DNA of 32,708 bases from NCBI RefSeq assembly GCF_005518135.1, contig NZ_SULI01000030.1, positions 1 to 32,708 of the forward strand. The letters run 5' to 3'. The DNA is from Shimia litoralis. GTDB taxonomy: Bacteria; Pseudomonadota; Alphaproteobacteria; Rhodobacterales; Rhodobacteraceae. The position numbers and the translations under genes were made by a program. Shown in pieces: positions 6,391-14,200 of the stretch. The notes beneath the pieces are model-generated. The model did no database searches. It saw only the letters and a list, made by a program, of their open reading frames with translations, and had not been told where the DNA came from. Position 1 is the stretch's first letter; each line of letters begins with the position of its first letter.

Positions 6391-7359
6391 GGGCGCCTCC
6401 TGTTTTGTCTTTGACGTGGATGCGCATGACGCGCGTTGAGTTGCGGTGAGGGATGGTGTGCGAAGAAACTGCCGGAAGGCGTTAAACCCGCCGGCTAGAT
6501 CAATGACTTCATCGGCGAGACCTGCGGTGATGGCATCTCGTCCGCGGTAAGTGGCGGCTTCCGTCGCGAGCGCGTGGTCTTTGCTGATCCGCCCAGCGCG
6601 AGCCGCGGCGACAGTCTCCGCAAAGAGAGACCGCAAAGCATCGATTTCTGTCTGAATGCCGTTTTTGACCGTCTCGGGAAGCGGCTCATAAGGATTGCCG
6701 TCAACTTTATGACTGCCAGAATGCACGAGGGTGACGCGCACACCGTCCTGATCAAGTTGGGTGCTCACATCTGTGTGCATCACAACAACCCCAATGCTGC
6801 CCACCGCGCCGGTGCGGGGGAGCAAGATGCGATCGGCCTGGCTTGCCAGCGCGTAGCCTGCGGAAAATGCGTGTTCGCCAACAAAGGCCCAAACCGGCTT
6901 TTTGGATCTGAGTGCTCGGATTTGATCGGCGAGATCAAACACGCCGGCGACCTCTCCGCCGAAGCTGTCAATTTCCAGCGCGACCCCATGCACGTATGGG
7001 TCCTGCGCAGCGGCGTCAATTTGCGCGGCGATCCCCTCATAGCTTGTCTGACCTGAAGACTGGCCGACCCAGCCACCGCGATGGATGAGGACGCCTGAGA
7101 TCTCGATCACCGCGATGCCATCCACGACCGGATAGGGCGTGTCGCCATGTTGCTCCAGGCGCTCGGCGAGATTGCCGGCGAGAATGCTGGCGCGAGCAGG
7201 CGTGGCGGTGAGGCTTTTTGAGACCCCGTCGCTGTCCGCCAGCTCAACCTGCCGCCCGAGGATGCGAGGTCCAAGCCCGGACAAGAACGCAATGGCTTTC
7301 GAGGGCTCAACCAGCAGCGGCGTGTTGAAGGCGCGTGCGGCAATGCGGGCGTGAAGCAT
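5968..7359 (-). CDS. Prohead protease (S49 family, lambda gpC-like) with C-terminal scaffold region
   Basis: A 463-residue protein from the ATG at 7359, preferred over an upstream ATG (7401) because AAGGA lies nine bases before it and the usual MLHARIAARAFNTP N-terminus begins there. Residues ~80-290 are an S49/SppA-type serine protease. S166 in the HAFSAGYAL motif is the predicted nucleophile and K218 in SGSHKVDGNPY the predicted base. Residues from ~324 are Ala/Glu/Pro-rich and coiled-coil-like, matching the scaffold fusion of lambda C/Nu3. Role: it degrades scaffold and trims portal or capsid proteins during prohead maturation. The vapBC pair now separates it from the portal gene. Confidence 0.88.
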   Translation of the reverse strand: MLHARIAARAFNTPLLVEPSKAIAFLSGLGPRILGRQVELADSDGVSKSLTATPARASILAGNLAERLEQHGDTPYPVVDGIAVIEISGVLIHRGGWVGQSSGQTSYEGIAAQIDAAAQDPYVHGVALEIDSFGGEVAGVFDLADQIRALRSKKPVWAFVGEHAFSAGYALASQADRILLPRTGAVGSIGVVVMHTDVSTQLDQDGVRVTLVHSGSHKVDGNPYEPLPETVKNGIQTEIDALRSLFAETVAAARAGRISKDHALATEAATYRGRDAITAGLADEVIDLAGGFNAFRQFLRTPSLTATQRASCASTSKTKQEAPMATDTHPDAPAWELEAPDLAAAEATAPEPIAPPEQVPPGASVGASSSNLAELSERLREEAAEITEIAAQAGRLGIAIDAAAALRDATPPEALRKLVLQRAAIAADDKDIVAAPPSPVLPQAAESPIVAAAKRTASAGAKG

Positions 7360-7393
7360 CAGGATTGGTCCTTGGCTTGAGTTTGCATTGACA

Positions 7394-7414
7394 ATCTCCA
7401 AATGGTAAGGAGAT
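7394..7414. promoter_or_regulatory. Operator-like dyad and repeats upstream of the antitoxin gene
   Basis: ATCTCC (7394-7399) and GGAGAT (7409-7414) form a dyad with a nine-base spacer, overlapping a TTGACA hexamer at 7388-7393. GTAAGGA also occurs twice at 20-bp spacing (7405 and 7425). These sit directly before the antitoxin start. Known: VapB-type antitoxins bind such sites to repress their own operon. Inferred here from position and symmetry only. Confidence 0.45.
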
Positions 7415-7439
7415 GTGGCAATATGTAAGGAATATGCCG

Positions 7440-7691
7440 ATGCATGAATCGACAGTAACGGTAAAAGGTCAGACGACCCTTCCCAGGGATGTCCGGGCCG
7501 CGCTTGGTCTGACCAGCGGGGACAAGGTGCGTTACCTGATCCTCGATGGTGAGGTTCGGATCCTTAAAGCGCGCTCCATCAAGGAGTTGCGGGGCATCTT
7601 GGCAAGATCTGGTCAGAAGCCGGTTTCCCTGGACGAGATGGACGAGGCCATTGCTGTTGGGGCAACAAAGAGCGCGGACGTCGATCAGTGA
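7440..7691 (+). CDS. vapB: VapB-like antitoxin (AbrB/MazE/SpoVT DNA-binding family)
   Basis: An 83-residue protein from ATG 7440, preferred because AGGA lies eight bases upstream; ATGs at 7413 and 7434 are in frame. The first ~45 residues (STVTVKGQTTLPRDVRAALGL, then GDKVRYLILDGEVRIL) are a swapped-hairpin AbrB domain, which dimerises and binds DNA. The C-terminal tail should wrap the toxin. The stop overlaps the GTG start of the PIN gene, the usual antitoxin-toxin coupling. The pair reads against the surrounding head genes, so it must use its own promoter. It would neutralise VapC and repress the operon. Confidence 0.85.
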   Translation: MHESTVTVKGQTTLPRDVRAALGLTSGDKVRYLILDGEVRILKARSIKELRGILARSGQKPVSLDEMDEAIAVGATKSADVDQ

Positions 7692-8086
7692 TCGCGCTTG
7701 ATACCAATGTTCTGGTTCGCTTTTTGGTACAGGACGACCTCGCACAAGCGGAATTGGCAACAAGCGTAATCGACCAATTGACCGACGATGTGCGGGGCTT
7801 TGTCAGCCGCGAAGTCCTGATCGAACTCGTTTGGGTGCTTGAACGTGCCTATAGGCTTGGTCGTGCCGAGATCGCCGTTTCTATAGACGGTTTGCTAACG
7901 GCAACCGAGCTTGAAGTTGAAGGCTCTGATGAGGTTGCCCCGGCACTTGAACTCTATCGCAACGATGGGTTTGGCTTTGCCGACCTGATGATTGCCGCGG
8001 CTGCCATGCGCGCAGGTGCCAGCGAAATGGTGACCTTTGATCGCAAGGCCGCGAGACTTCATGGGGTTCGCTTGCTGAGGAAATAA
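7688..8086 (+). CDS. vapC: VapC-like PIN-domain ribonuclease toxin
   Basis: A 132-residue PIN domain with a GTG start overlapping the antitoxin stop. All four acidic active-site positions are present: D5 in IALDTNVLVRF, E46 in REVLIELVW, D99 in GFGFADLMI and D118 in VTFDRKA. These bind Mg2+/Mn2+ and cut RNA; known VapC toxins target tRNA or rRNA, but the target here is unknown. The gene stops four bases before the stop of the convergent portal gene, so the module fits the portal-protease gap with no spare DNA. Likely role: prophage maintenance or exclusion of competing phages. It appears intact. Confidence 0.88.
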   Translation: MIALDTNVLVRFLVQDDLAQAELATSVIDQLTDDVRGFVSREVLIELVWVLERAYRLGRAEIAVSIDGLLTATELEVEGSDEVAPALELYRNDGFGFADLMIAAAAMRAGASEMVTFDRKAARLHGVRLLRK

Positions 8087-8089
8087 CCT

Positions 8090-9583
8090 CTACCCTTCCT
8101 CTGGTGATGTCGTCGGCCGATTATCGGTTTTAGTATCTTCGGTGCCGGCGTTCTCTTCCTCGCTCGTCACGGCCTGCACACCCTGCGCAGGCGACCCCGG
8201 ACGGCGGAAGTCCAATCCAAGGGCGCGCTCACGATCCCGCTCAGCAGCGATTTCGCGATCAACCTGTTCCACGTCATAGCCCCGCTCTGCGATGGCTTGC
8301 GTGCGGGATTTGAGACCGGCCTCGATCTGGGCAATTTCTGCGTTGGCGTCTTTGAGCGGATCGACCCAATCCCATTTTGTGGGCAGCCAATCCGCCGCCA
8401 GCATGCGGGGGCGCTCAACCTCATAGCCGGGCAGGACCAATGCTTTTGAGAGCACAGCCAAATCCAGCCAGCGCTCAAATACTGGACGGCACAGTTGATA
8501 GACCATCACCGAATGCTGCCATGCCGATACCCGGCGGCGGAATTCGATCAGGGCGAGCCGCGAGTTGGAGAAGTTCCCTTTGACCATATCGTTGGCCAGA
8601 TAAGGGTAGGGTATACCCAAAGCGGCCGAGATTTGCAGCAATGTGCGATATTGGAACGGCTCGTAAGTAGCGCCGCTATCGGCGGGCTGGCCCACGGTGA
8701 CATCTTCGCCGGGATCAAGTCGAACGATCTGGCCCGGGCTGATCTCGAAGCCCGCCAGCATCTCGTCATCCTCTAAGGGCGCGAGCGGGTTTTCTGGTGC
8801 GGGGGAGGTGACAAACATCGCATACATCGCCGCAACCTTTTTGCGATCGAGCTCTGCATCATCATATTGATCGAGCAAGAACAGCTTCACGATGGCTGGT
8901 GCCAGCTTGGACACACCACGCAACTGCCCACCCTCGACGGGGTCCATGACGTGAATGATCTCTGAGGCGGGAACACGCACCAGCTCACCGACCAGGCCAG
9001 GATCGGTGGGATCCCCGGGGTGACGGCGCAGGAAATGATAGGCCACCCGTCGACCAACGCGGTCAAACTCAATGCCCTGACGGATTGGGTTTCCAGATCT
9101 CGCGCTGCCGGATTTTTGCAGGGGCAACATTTCCGAGGGCAGCATTTGCACCTGCACAGGCACGCTCAACCCGTCTTCCGCGCGTCGGAGCCTTATGCGA
9201 AAGAACACCTCACCGGCAATAAATACCTCACGCGCTGCGCGGCGCTGAAGCCCATAGAAATCCGTCAGACCCTCGGCGTCAGCCTCATCTGTCCAGGCAA
9301 GCCAGAGCCTCTGTAGCTCTTCCTTGCGCGCGCCGTCTGCCAGCTTGGAGATCGGTTTGATCCCGTCGCCCACGGTATTTGCAGCCCAGCTCTCAACGGC
9401 ATTCATCGCATACCCATTGTTGCGCACCAGCCAACGCGCCCGCGCCGTGATGTCCGGACCCGACGCGCTGATCAGAGCATTCACATGGGCGCGGGTGGCG
9501 TGGAACCCGCGCAGGCGCCTGTGATGCTGACCCGCATCAAATCCGCCGATGAAGGCGCCAATGCGCTGTCGCCAGTTCATCAT
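8090..9583 (-). CDS. Phage portal protein, lambda gpB family
   Basis: A 497-residue protein of normal length for lambda-type portals. The N-terminus carries the basic HHRRLRGFHATRAHVNALI region followed by ARARWLVRNNGYAMNAVESWAANTVGDGIKP, a hallmark of this family. Later come the RVAYHFLRRHPGD and IIHVMDPVEGGQLRGVS segments and a KGNFSNSRLALIEFRRRV stem region. The C-terminal ~50 residues are Glu-rich and probably disordered. It forms the dodecameric ring at one capsid vertex through which the terminase packages DNA. It overlaps the gpW-like gene by four bases and is followed by the convergent vapBC cargo. Confidence 0.9.
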   Translation of the reverse strand: MMNWRQRIGAFIGGFDAGQHHRRLRGFHATRAHVNALISASGPDITARARWLVRNNGYAMNAVESWAANTVGDGIKPISKLADGARKEELQRLWLAWTDEADAEGLTDFYGLQRRAAREVFIAGEVFFRIRLRRAEDGLSVPVQVQMLPSEMLPLQKSGSARSGNPIRQGIEFDRVGRRVAYHFLRRHPGDPTDPGLVGELVRVPASEIIHVMDPVEGGQLRGVSKLAPAIVKLFLLDQYDDAELDRKKVAAMYAMFVTSPAPENPLAPLEDDEMLAGFEISPGQIVRLDPGEDVTVGQPADSGATYEPFQYRTLLQISAALGIPYPYLANDMVKGNFSNSRLALIEFRRRVSAWQHSVMVYQLCRPVFERWLDLAVLSKALVLPGYEVERPRMLAADWLPTKWDWVDPLKDANAEIAQIEAGLKSRTQAIAERGYDVEQVDREIAAERDRERALGLDFRRPGSPAQGVQAVTSEEENAGTEDTKTDNRPTTSPEEG

Positions 9584-9789
9584 AGGTCTTTCACCGCATG
9601 GGTGCGCAGGACACGCCCAGCGCCGCGTTGCAGTTTTGCAATCCGCCGTTCGACATCGCCGATCGCAGCGGCGAGCTCGGCATCCGTGCCGTAATTGATG
9701 GTTTTGCCATCATAGCTCACAGACCGCGTACCGCTGTAGCGCGCGGACAGCAGTGCAGTGTGGCGGAGGGTCAGCTCATCGAGAGTCAT
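9580..9789 (-). CDS. Head-tail joining protein, gpW-like
   Basis: A 69-residue protein with the size and two-helix pattern of lambda gpW. It starts with MTLDELTLRHTALLSARYSG, then a beta hairpin containing VSYDGKTINYGT, then a basic helix (GDVERRIAKLQRGAGRV). Known: gpW plugs the portal of the filled head and provides the surface for later head-tail proteins. It lies between the large terminase and portal genes as in lambda (A-W-B), with a four-base overlap into the portal gene. The family is clear from length, position and the Y-x-x-G-x-x-x-x-Y hairpin. Confidence 0.85.
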   Translation of the reverse strand: MTLDELTLRHTALLSARYSGTRSVSYDGKTINYGTDAELAAAIGDVERRIAKLQRGAGRVLRTHAVKDL

Positions 9790-9792
9790 TCA

Positions 9793-11910
9793 TCATTCCA
9801 TGTATTTGGGTGTGCTGATTTTCCAGCCACGTCGACGCGGGGCCGCAATCCGGCCCGCTTGCGGCGTTGCAGGTTGAGCGGATTGTTCCGACGACTGGGG
9901 CGCGTCGGCCTCAACGGCACTTTCCACACCAACCTGTTTTTCCAATTGCCGCCACATGCGCTCATCAAAGCGATCAGCGCCAAGGATCCAGGCTGCGGCG
10001 CGCGCATAGATACGGGTATCCAGCGCCTCGTTGCGTTCGCGCATTTTCTGCCATTCCTGGCGCGCGTATCCCCGCCGGTCGCGGATGGTGACCAGCTGTT
10101 CAGCCACCAACTGCTTGAGCCATTCACTATCGACCCAATCGGGCAGGTGAACAAAACCGGCCGGATGAGGATCCCCTTGAGTTTCTGGTCGTTCCAGCCG
10201 CAGATACCGATAGGTCTCGGCTTTGAACGTTGCCGTGGCTACACTCCAAAGCCGGGCTCCGCGTTTGAGTTTGCGCCCGTTTAGAGTGGCATCCACAAAT
10301 GTGGGGCCGGAAACTGGCGTGGCGCGGTTAAACCCCTCAAGACCTTTGACAGGGGCCACCTGCGCAATCCCTTGAGCGCGCGCCCAGGCATAAACGGCGG
10401 AGGTTTCATATCCGGTGTCGATGGCCAGTTTGGCCAGAGGCATGACGGAGCCGTTTTCATGGGACCAGGTTCGACCCAGAAGGTCTGTGAGCGCCTGCCA
10501 ACACTCTGGATCTCCGGGCCCGCCTGCAAGAACGATGTGATCCACAAACCAGCTTTCCAATCCACGCCCCCAGGCCCAGACGTCGACTTCGATGCGATCT
10601 TTCTGCACATCCGCGCCTGCGGTAAGGAACAAGCCGCCAATGGGAATGTCGGCGCCAAACACCTCGCGCCGATCCGCAAGGCGCTGCCATTCGGGCGCCT
10701 CGCCGTTTTCAACCCAGGTCTCTCCCAAGATTGTGTTGCGGGCAGCCCGCAGCATTTCGTCTGACCCTTGAGCGGCCAGCCACTCGCGGGCAATCTGGCT
10801 CCAGCTTTTCCAGCCGATCGGAGAATAAAGCGCCGAAAGGTGGAATCCGATGGAGGTTGGATCTGATGCGGTGCCCGTTGCGCGCCACTCCCCTTGCTCC
10901 AGCATCTGCGTCTTGTGATGCTCGGCAATGGGCCGGTCACAGCTTGCGCAAACGTAAACCGCCGTCTCGGGCTGTCCCTTTTCCCAACGCAGGCGTTCAA
11001 ACTCCAGCCATTGCATATGGCCACAATGGGGGCAGGGCACATAATAGCGCCGCTGATCACTTGCCTCATATTCGCGCTCGATACGGCTGAGCCCCCGGAT
11101 CGTCGGGGTCGAGACCATGAAGACCTTGCGCCGATGCGCGAAGGTCGTTGTGCGCGCCTCCGCCAGACTAACGGGATCGCCTTCTTCATCCGCAGAAGCC
11201 GGATAGGCGTCCACCTCGTCCAAAAACACGTAGCGTGCCGGCATTGAGCGCAGCCCGGTGGCGCTATTGGCACCGGTCAGAACCAGAATGCCCCCGGGGA
11301 ATTCCTTTGAGAGCATTGAATTGCCTGCATCTCGTGAGCGGGCGGGCTGCACACGTTCTTTGAGGGCGGGGCTGTCTTCGATCAGTGGATCAATACGACC
11401 GCGCGAGCTGCGCTTGGCCATTTCCACGGTTGGCAGCACGGCAAGCATTGGACCGGGGGCATGGTGGATTACAAACCCAATCCAGTTATTGCCCGCCTCC
11501 GTTGCGCCGACCTGCGCGGCCTTCATAAAGCTAATTCGCTGTGCGGGATGACTGGAGCTCAACGCATCCATGATGTCACGTAGATAAGGCGTGCGCCCGG
11601 TTCGGTATTGTCCGGGCTCAGCTGAGGCACGCGAAGAAAGCTTGCGATGGGTGTCGGCCCACTCGGAAACAGTCAGATCTGGATCGGGCTCAATTCCGCG
11701 GCGCCAGGCCCGCAAAAGGTCCTCCGCGCCATCAAAGGCGAGGTCGAGGCCCTCGGTCAGATCTGCATTTGGTCGCCCCTCGTTGTCACTCGGGCCGTTC
11801 GTCGTTCGCAAAGGTCCCCCAGACCTTTGCGTTTGGTTGTCACCAAACCGCTCCTCATCATTCAAGCGAGACCCTGAGCTTGGCCAGGGCGTCGAGCTGC
11901 TCTCGGACAT
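9793..11910 (-). CDS. Terminase large subunit, lambda gpA family
   Basis: A 705-residue packaging motor, longer than a typical GpA because of ~50 unconserved N-terminal residues. The ATPase part has an adenine-region/Walker A stretch with KAAQVGATEAGNN at residues 130-142 and a Walker B VFLDEVDAYP. A zinc-ribbon-like CPHC...CASC pair follows (YVPCPHCGHM and VYVCASCDRP). The nuclease half includes LAIDTGYETSAVYAWARAQG. It cuts concatemeric DNA and drives it into the prohead through the portal. The annotated ATG lies inside the small-subunit gene (53-base overlap). A later non-ATG start is possible, since conservation seems to begin near residue 50. Confidence 0.92.
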   Translation of the reverse strand: MSESSSTPWPSSGSRLNDEERFGDNQTQRSGGPLRTTNGPSDNEGRPNADLTEGLDLAFDGAEDLLRAWRRGIEPDPDLTVSEWADTHRKLSSRASAEPGQYRTGRTPYLRDIMDALSSSHPAQRISFMKAAQVGATEAGNNWIGFVIHHAPGPMLAVLPTVEMAKRSSRGRIDPLIEDSPALKERVQPARSRDAGNSMLSKEFPGGILVLTGANSATGLRSMPARYVFLDEVDAYPASADEEGDPVSLAEARTTTFAHRRKVFMVSTPTIRGLSRIEREYEASDQRRYYVPCPHCGHMQWLEFERLRWEKGQPETAVYVCASCDRPIAEHHKTQMLEQGEWRATGTASDPTSIGFHLSALYSPIGWKSWSQIAREWLAAQGSDEMLRAARNTILGETWVENGEAPEWQRLADRREVFGADIPIGGLFLTAGADVQKDRIEVDVWAWGRGLESWFVDHIVLAGGPGDPECWQALTDLLGRTWSHENGSVMPLAKLAIDTGYETSAVYAWARAQGIAQVAPVKGLEGFNRATPVSGPTFVDATLNGRKLKRGARLWSVATATFKAETYRYLRLERPETQGDPHPAGFVHLPDWVDSEWLKQLVAEQLVTIRDRRGYARQEWQKMRERNEALDTRIYARAAAWILGADRFDERMWRQLEKQVGVESAVEADAPQSSEQSAQPATPQAGRIAAPRRRGWKISTPKYME

Positions 11911-12421
11911 GGGCTTCTAGCACCCTTTGTAGGATCGCAACCTTGACTGTCACTGCCTCACCGGATGCCGTCTCTATTTCTGCGGACAATTGCGCCGCCA
12001 TTAATGCGGCCACGCGCGTGGGCCAGGTGATCCAGACATCGCGTTCCTGGCGTGCGAGTTGAAACACCAGAGTTTCGGCGCGGGCGCGATCCACCAGCAC
12101 GCCCTTTTTCTTCTGGATCGACAGCTGGCGTTCCTGGGCCTGATACACCGTGAGCGCCGTGCGGGCCTTTAGATAGGAGGTGCCCTCAGCTGGACCGGAT
12201 ATCGCGGTGGTGCGCTCGCCTCCCTCGACAGTGCCACGTCCTCCGCCAGAGCGATGCTGCTGATCGGGATCAGTCATTTGGGCACGTCGGGCGTCGGATG
12301 CGGGCGCATTGATTGAGCCGTCCTCAAAGAGAACCAACCGCCCGTTTTTGCGCGCTTTCTGCACCGCTCCGCGCGAGATCGCAGCGTGCTCGGCGTAGGC
12401 GCGTTCAGACATGCCTTTCAT
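11858..12421 (-). CDS. Terminase small subunit, Nu1-like
   Basis: A 187-residue protein. The N-terminal ~50 residues (MSERAYAEHAAISRGAVQKARKNGRLVLFEDGSI) form a winged-helix DNA-binding domain typical of Nu1-type small terminases, which bind the packaging site. A basic, Gly-rich linker follows, then a long helical C-terminus (YLKARTALTVYQAQERQLSIQKKKG onward) for oligomerisation and contact with the large subunit. It precedes and overlaps the large terminase gene. It is the first gene of the leftward late cluster and diverges from the plus-strand block beginning at 12542; an AT-rich promoter region lies between them. Confidence 0.8.
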   Translation of the reverse strand: MKGMSERAYAEHAAISRGAVQKARKNGRLVLFEDGSINAPASDARRAQMTDPDQQHRSGGGRGTVEGGERTTAISGPAEGTSYLKARTALTVYQAQERQLSIQKKKGVLVDRARAETLVFQLARQERDVWITWPTRVAALMAAQLSAEIETASGEAVTVKVAILQRVLEAHVREQLDALAKLRVSLE

Positions 12422-12541
12422 GCCAGTGTGGAATCCTTAGTGTATTGAATATAAACAGTAAAACAGTCTTATTGAGTTGATTATACTTCGTGATAGAGCG
12501 ATTCTTTAGTCATGCAGAAACGCAGGATTGGAGACCCAGAG
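12422..12541. promoter_or_regulatory. AT-rich divergent promoter region
   Basis: This gap separates the leftward terminase operon from a rightward block of four small genes. It is markedly AT-rich compared with its surroundings. A TATAAT hexamer reads on the minus strand (12480-12485) and TATACT on the plus strand (12482-12487). No strong -35 hexamer is found at 16-18 bp for either, which would fit activator-dependent late promoters. This is inference from composition and gene orientation. Confidence 0.4.
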
Positions 12542-12739
12542 ATGACCATCGCCGAGCGCTACAACCAAGAGGCCACACGCCTTCTTCCCCACATGGCCGA
12601 CAGCCTTCACGTAGACCCCGACATCACCTGCGCCGGCGAGATTGACGAGATCGTCTTTCGCCGCAGCGAACTGCTTGGCGGCATGGCCATTGCCATTCTC
12701 GCCCTGATCGAGCGCGACCGCGCGGGAGAAGGCGCATGA
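12542..12739 (+). CDS. Small phage protein of unknown function
   Basis: A 65-residue acidic protein from ATG 12542, chosen over the upstream ATG (12512) because GGAGA lies about eight bases before it. It begins MTIAERYNQEATRLLPHMAD and ends in a helical stretch with GGMAIAILALIERDRAG. I recognise no family. Its stop overlaps the next start (ATGA), and the three following genes are in the same direction, so it opens a plus-strand operon that diverges from the terminase genes. Such small genes near terminase are usually accessory or takeover functions. Confidence 0.55.
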   Translation: MTIAERYNQEATRLLPHMADSLHVDPDITCAGEIDEIVFRRSELLGGMAIAILALIERDRAGEGA

Positions 12740-13017
12740 GCACCCGCGCGCAAATCGCCATCCAAACCGGCCCTGATGAATGGGCGCATGTGTATTGCCA
12801 TTTCGACGGCTACCCCGGTCATATGCTGAAGGCGCTCTCAACTTGGCAGCCCGAGGACATTCTTGCCGCACGCGAGCTGCGCTCGGTGGCTCAAAGTCAA
12901 CTTGAGACCTTTGAGCCCGCCCGCGCGCCGGTCGTGCACAGCGCGCCGCAGCGGGACTTTGCTTACACATATGTTTTTGACAAGGGCCGATGGGCCGAGT
13001 GGGAGGGCGGCCAATGA
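12736..13017 (+). CDS. Conserved phage/plasmid-type small protein (STRAQIAI family), function unknown
   Basis: A 93-residue protein starting MSTRAQIAIQTGPDEWAHVY with the motif CHFDGYPGHML at about residues 24-34. Proteins with this S-T-R-A-x-I-A-I start and YxHFDGYP motif recur in phages and plasmids, but I know of no established function. The gene overlaps both neighbours by ATGA junctions, so all three are translationally coupled. It has no signal peptide or membrane segment. The sequence supports a real, conserved gene but no more specific role. Confidence 0.6.
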   Translation: MSTRAQIAIQTGPDEWAHVYCHFDGYPGHMLKALSTWQPEDILAARELRSVAQSQLETFEPARAPVVHSAPQRDFAYTYVFDKGRWAEWEGGQ

Positions 13018-13415
13018 GCGCGCTTGATATTCTGCCCAGCCAAAACGAGGCCAACGGGTTTTTTGCCACCATGACAAACTGCCCCCTGCGCGACCGCCGT
13101 AGCGCGGAGGTCTGGGCGCTGGCCTTCAAGCTGATCGCCAGCGACATTGGCGCCGCGTCCGACGATGAACAGCACGGCATTCGCGACTTCCTCGACAGTC
13201 GCATGGGGCGGCACTTCGGGGACGACGTTGTCAACGCCCTGCACGCGGGCGCCGATGATTGCGAAGTCGCAATCGCGGAAGCAATTGCGCGCTGGCAGGG
13301 CTGGCGCATCACGACGCGCACCCAACGCGAGGAGGGGATCCCCGCGGGGCTGCCCTACCTCACCGGCTGGGTGCAGCATTTTGCGGTGCTTGCCAGCATG
13401 GAAGACGCCGACTGA
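13014..13415 (+). CDS. Hypothetical phage protein
   Basis: A 133-residue protein from ATG 13014, chosen because this ATG overlaps the preceding stop (ATGA); an in-frame ATG at 12990 would lie inside the upstream gene. It is mostly helical and acidic, with CPLRDRRSAEVWALAFKLIAS and FLDSRMGRHFGDDVVNAL as the most ordered-looking parts, and ends EDAD. I recognise no family or catalytic motif. As the third of four coupled small genes it probably belongs to an accessory phage operon. Confidence 0.55.
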   Translation: MSALDILPSQNEANGFFATMTNCPLRDRRSAEVWALAFKLIASDIGAASDDEQHGIRDFLDSRMGRHFGDDVVNALHAGADDCEVAIAEAIARWQGWRITTRTQREEGIPAGLPYLTGWVQHFAVLASMEDAD

Positions 13416-13449
13416 CTCTCATCTCAATTTGCTCAAAGGGGAGCACATC

Positions 13450-13998
13450 ATGACCAAACTCACCGACACCCAAACGACAATCCTACGCCAGGCTGCAACA
13501 CGGCCCAACAATCTGGCCATGCCGCTGCCCAACGGGCTGGCAGGCGCGGCCGCCAAAGCCTCCGTGACCACCATGATCAAACGCGGGTGGCTCAAAGAGG
13601 TGACGGCACGCCCTGACAAAAGGCTGCCGCTGTGGCGAGAAACCGGCGATGGCAGCGGCATCACATTGGTTGCCACAAAGCCGGGGCTGCGCCTTGTGGG
13701 CAAAGAGCCAACCTCCACCAAACTCAAAGCAGTTTTACGCCTTGCCCATTCCGATCAGGCGGCGCTCGTGAACATCCGCCAAGGTACCAAGCAGGCGCTG
13801 TTGATCGACATGCTGCAGCGACCGGATGGGGCCTCCATCTCTGAGATCGTCGAAGCCACATCGTGGCAAGCGCATACCGCCCGCGGCGCAATCTCCGGCG
13901 GCCTCAAGAAAAAGCTGGGCCTGCCGGTTTCCAAGGAAAAATGCAAAACCCGCGGCACCGTGTATCGGCTGGGTGCCGATGCACCAAAGATCATCTGA
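13450..13998 (+). CDS. DUF3489-like winged-helix protein
   Basis: A 182-residue protein from ATG 13450, which has AAAGGGGAG about seven bases upstream. The N-terminal half contains TKLTDTQTTILRQAATRP and AASVTTMIKRGWL-like helix-turn-helix spacing. The C-terminal half (TKQALLIDMLQRPDGASISEI, then TSWQAHTARGAISGGLKKKLG) is the DUF3489 winged-helix pattern seen in alphaproteobacteria and their phages. It probably binds DNA and may regulate phage genes. It ends the plus-strand block and overlaps the convergent small membrane gene by eight bases. The target is unknown. Confidence 0.75.
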   Translation: MTKLTDTQTTILRQAATRPNNLAMPLPNGLAGAAAKASVTTMIKRGWLKEVTARPDKRLPLWRETGDGSGITLVATKPGLRLVGKEPTSTKLKAVLRLAHSDQAALVNIRQGTKQALLIDMLQRPDGASISEIVEATSWQAHTARGAISGGLKKKLGLPVSKEKCKTRGTVYRLGADAPKII

Positions 13999-14200
13999 AC
14001 CGTTCAAAGAGCCTGCGCAGCAGATAACTGCGACCCAAGGAGACAATCAAAAAAACTGCGCCAATGGTCATGTTGTCGGCGAGAGCGGGCTCAAATCCAA
14101 ACCAGGGAAACACCACGATCTGGGTGCAGATCGCCAGCGCGTAGCCGACCCCAACATTGGTGACTGCCTCAATCAGGGATTTGCGACGCGACTGCATCAC
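13991..14200 (-). CDS. Small two-helix membrane protein (DUF7220-like)
   Basis: A 69-residue protein with two predicted membrane segments, roughly residues 11-32 (AVTNVGVGYALAICTQIVVFPWF) and 43-56 (MTIGAVFLIVSLGR), and basic ends (MMQSRRKS and RRLFERFR). I recall similar prophage proteins labelled DUF7220, tentatively. The start overlaps the methyltransferase stop by four bases, so the two are coupled. Size and topology resemble a class II holin, but no endolysin is adjacent, so a holin role is only a possibility. Confidence 0.65.
   Translation of the reverse strand: MMQSRRKSLIEAVTNVGVGYALAICTQIVVFPWFGFEPALADNMTIGAVFLIVSLGRSYLLRRLFERFR

Noticed and set aside
4077-12421. The structural cluster as a Rhodobacter-type gene transfer agent
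   Set aside because: The capsid is gpE-type with gpD, gpW, gpA and Nu1-like genes, and an integrase is present. RcGTA has an HK97-type head cluster and no integrase.
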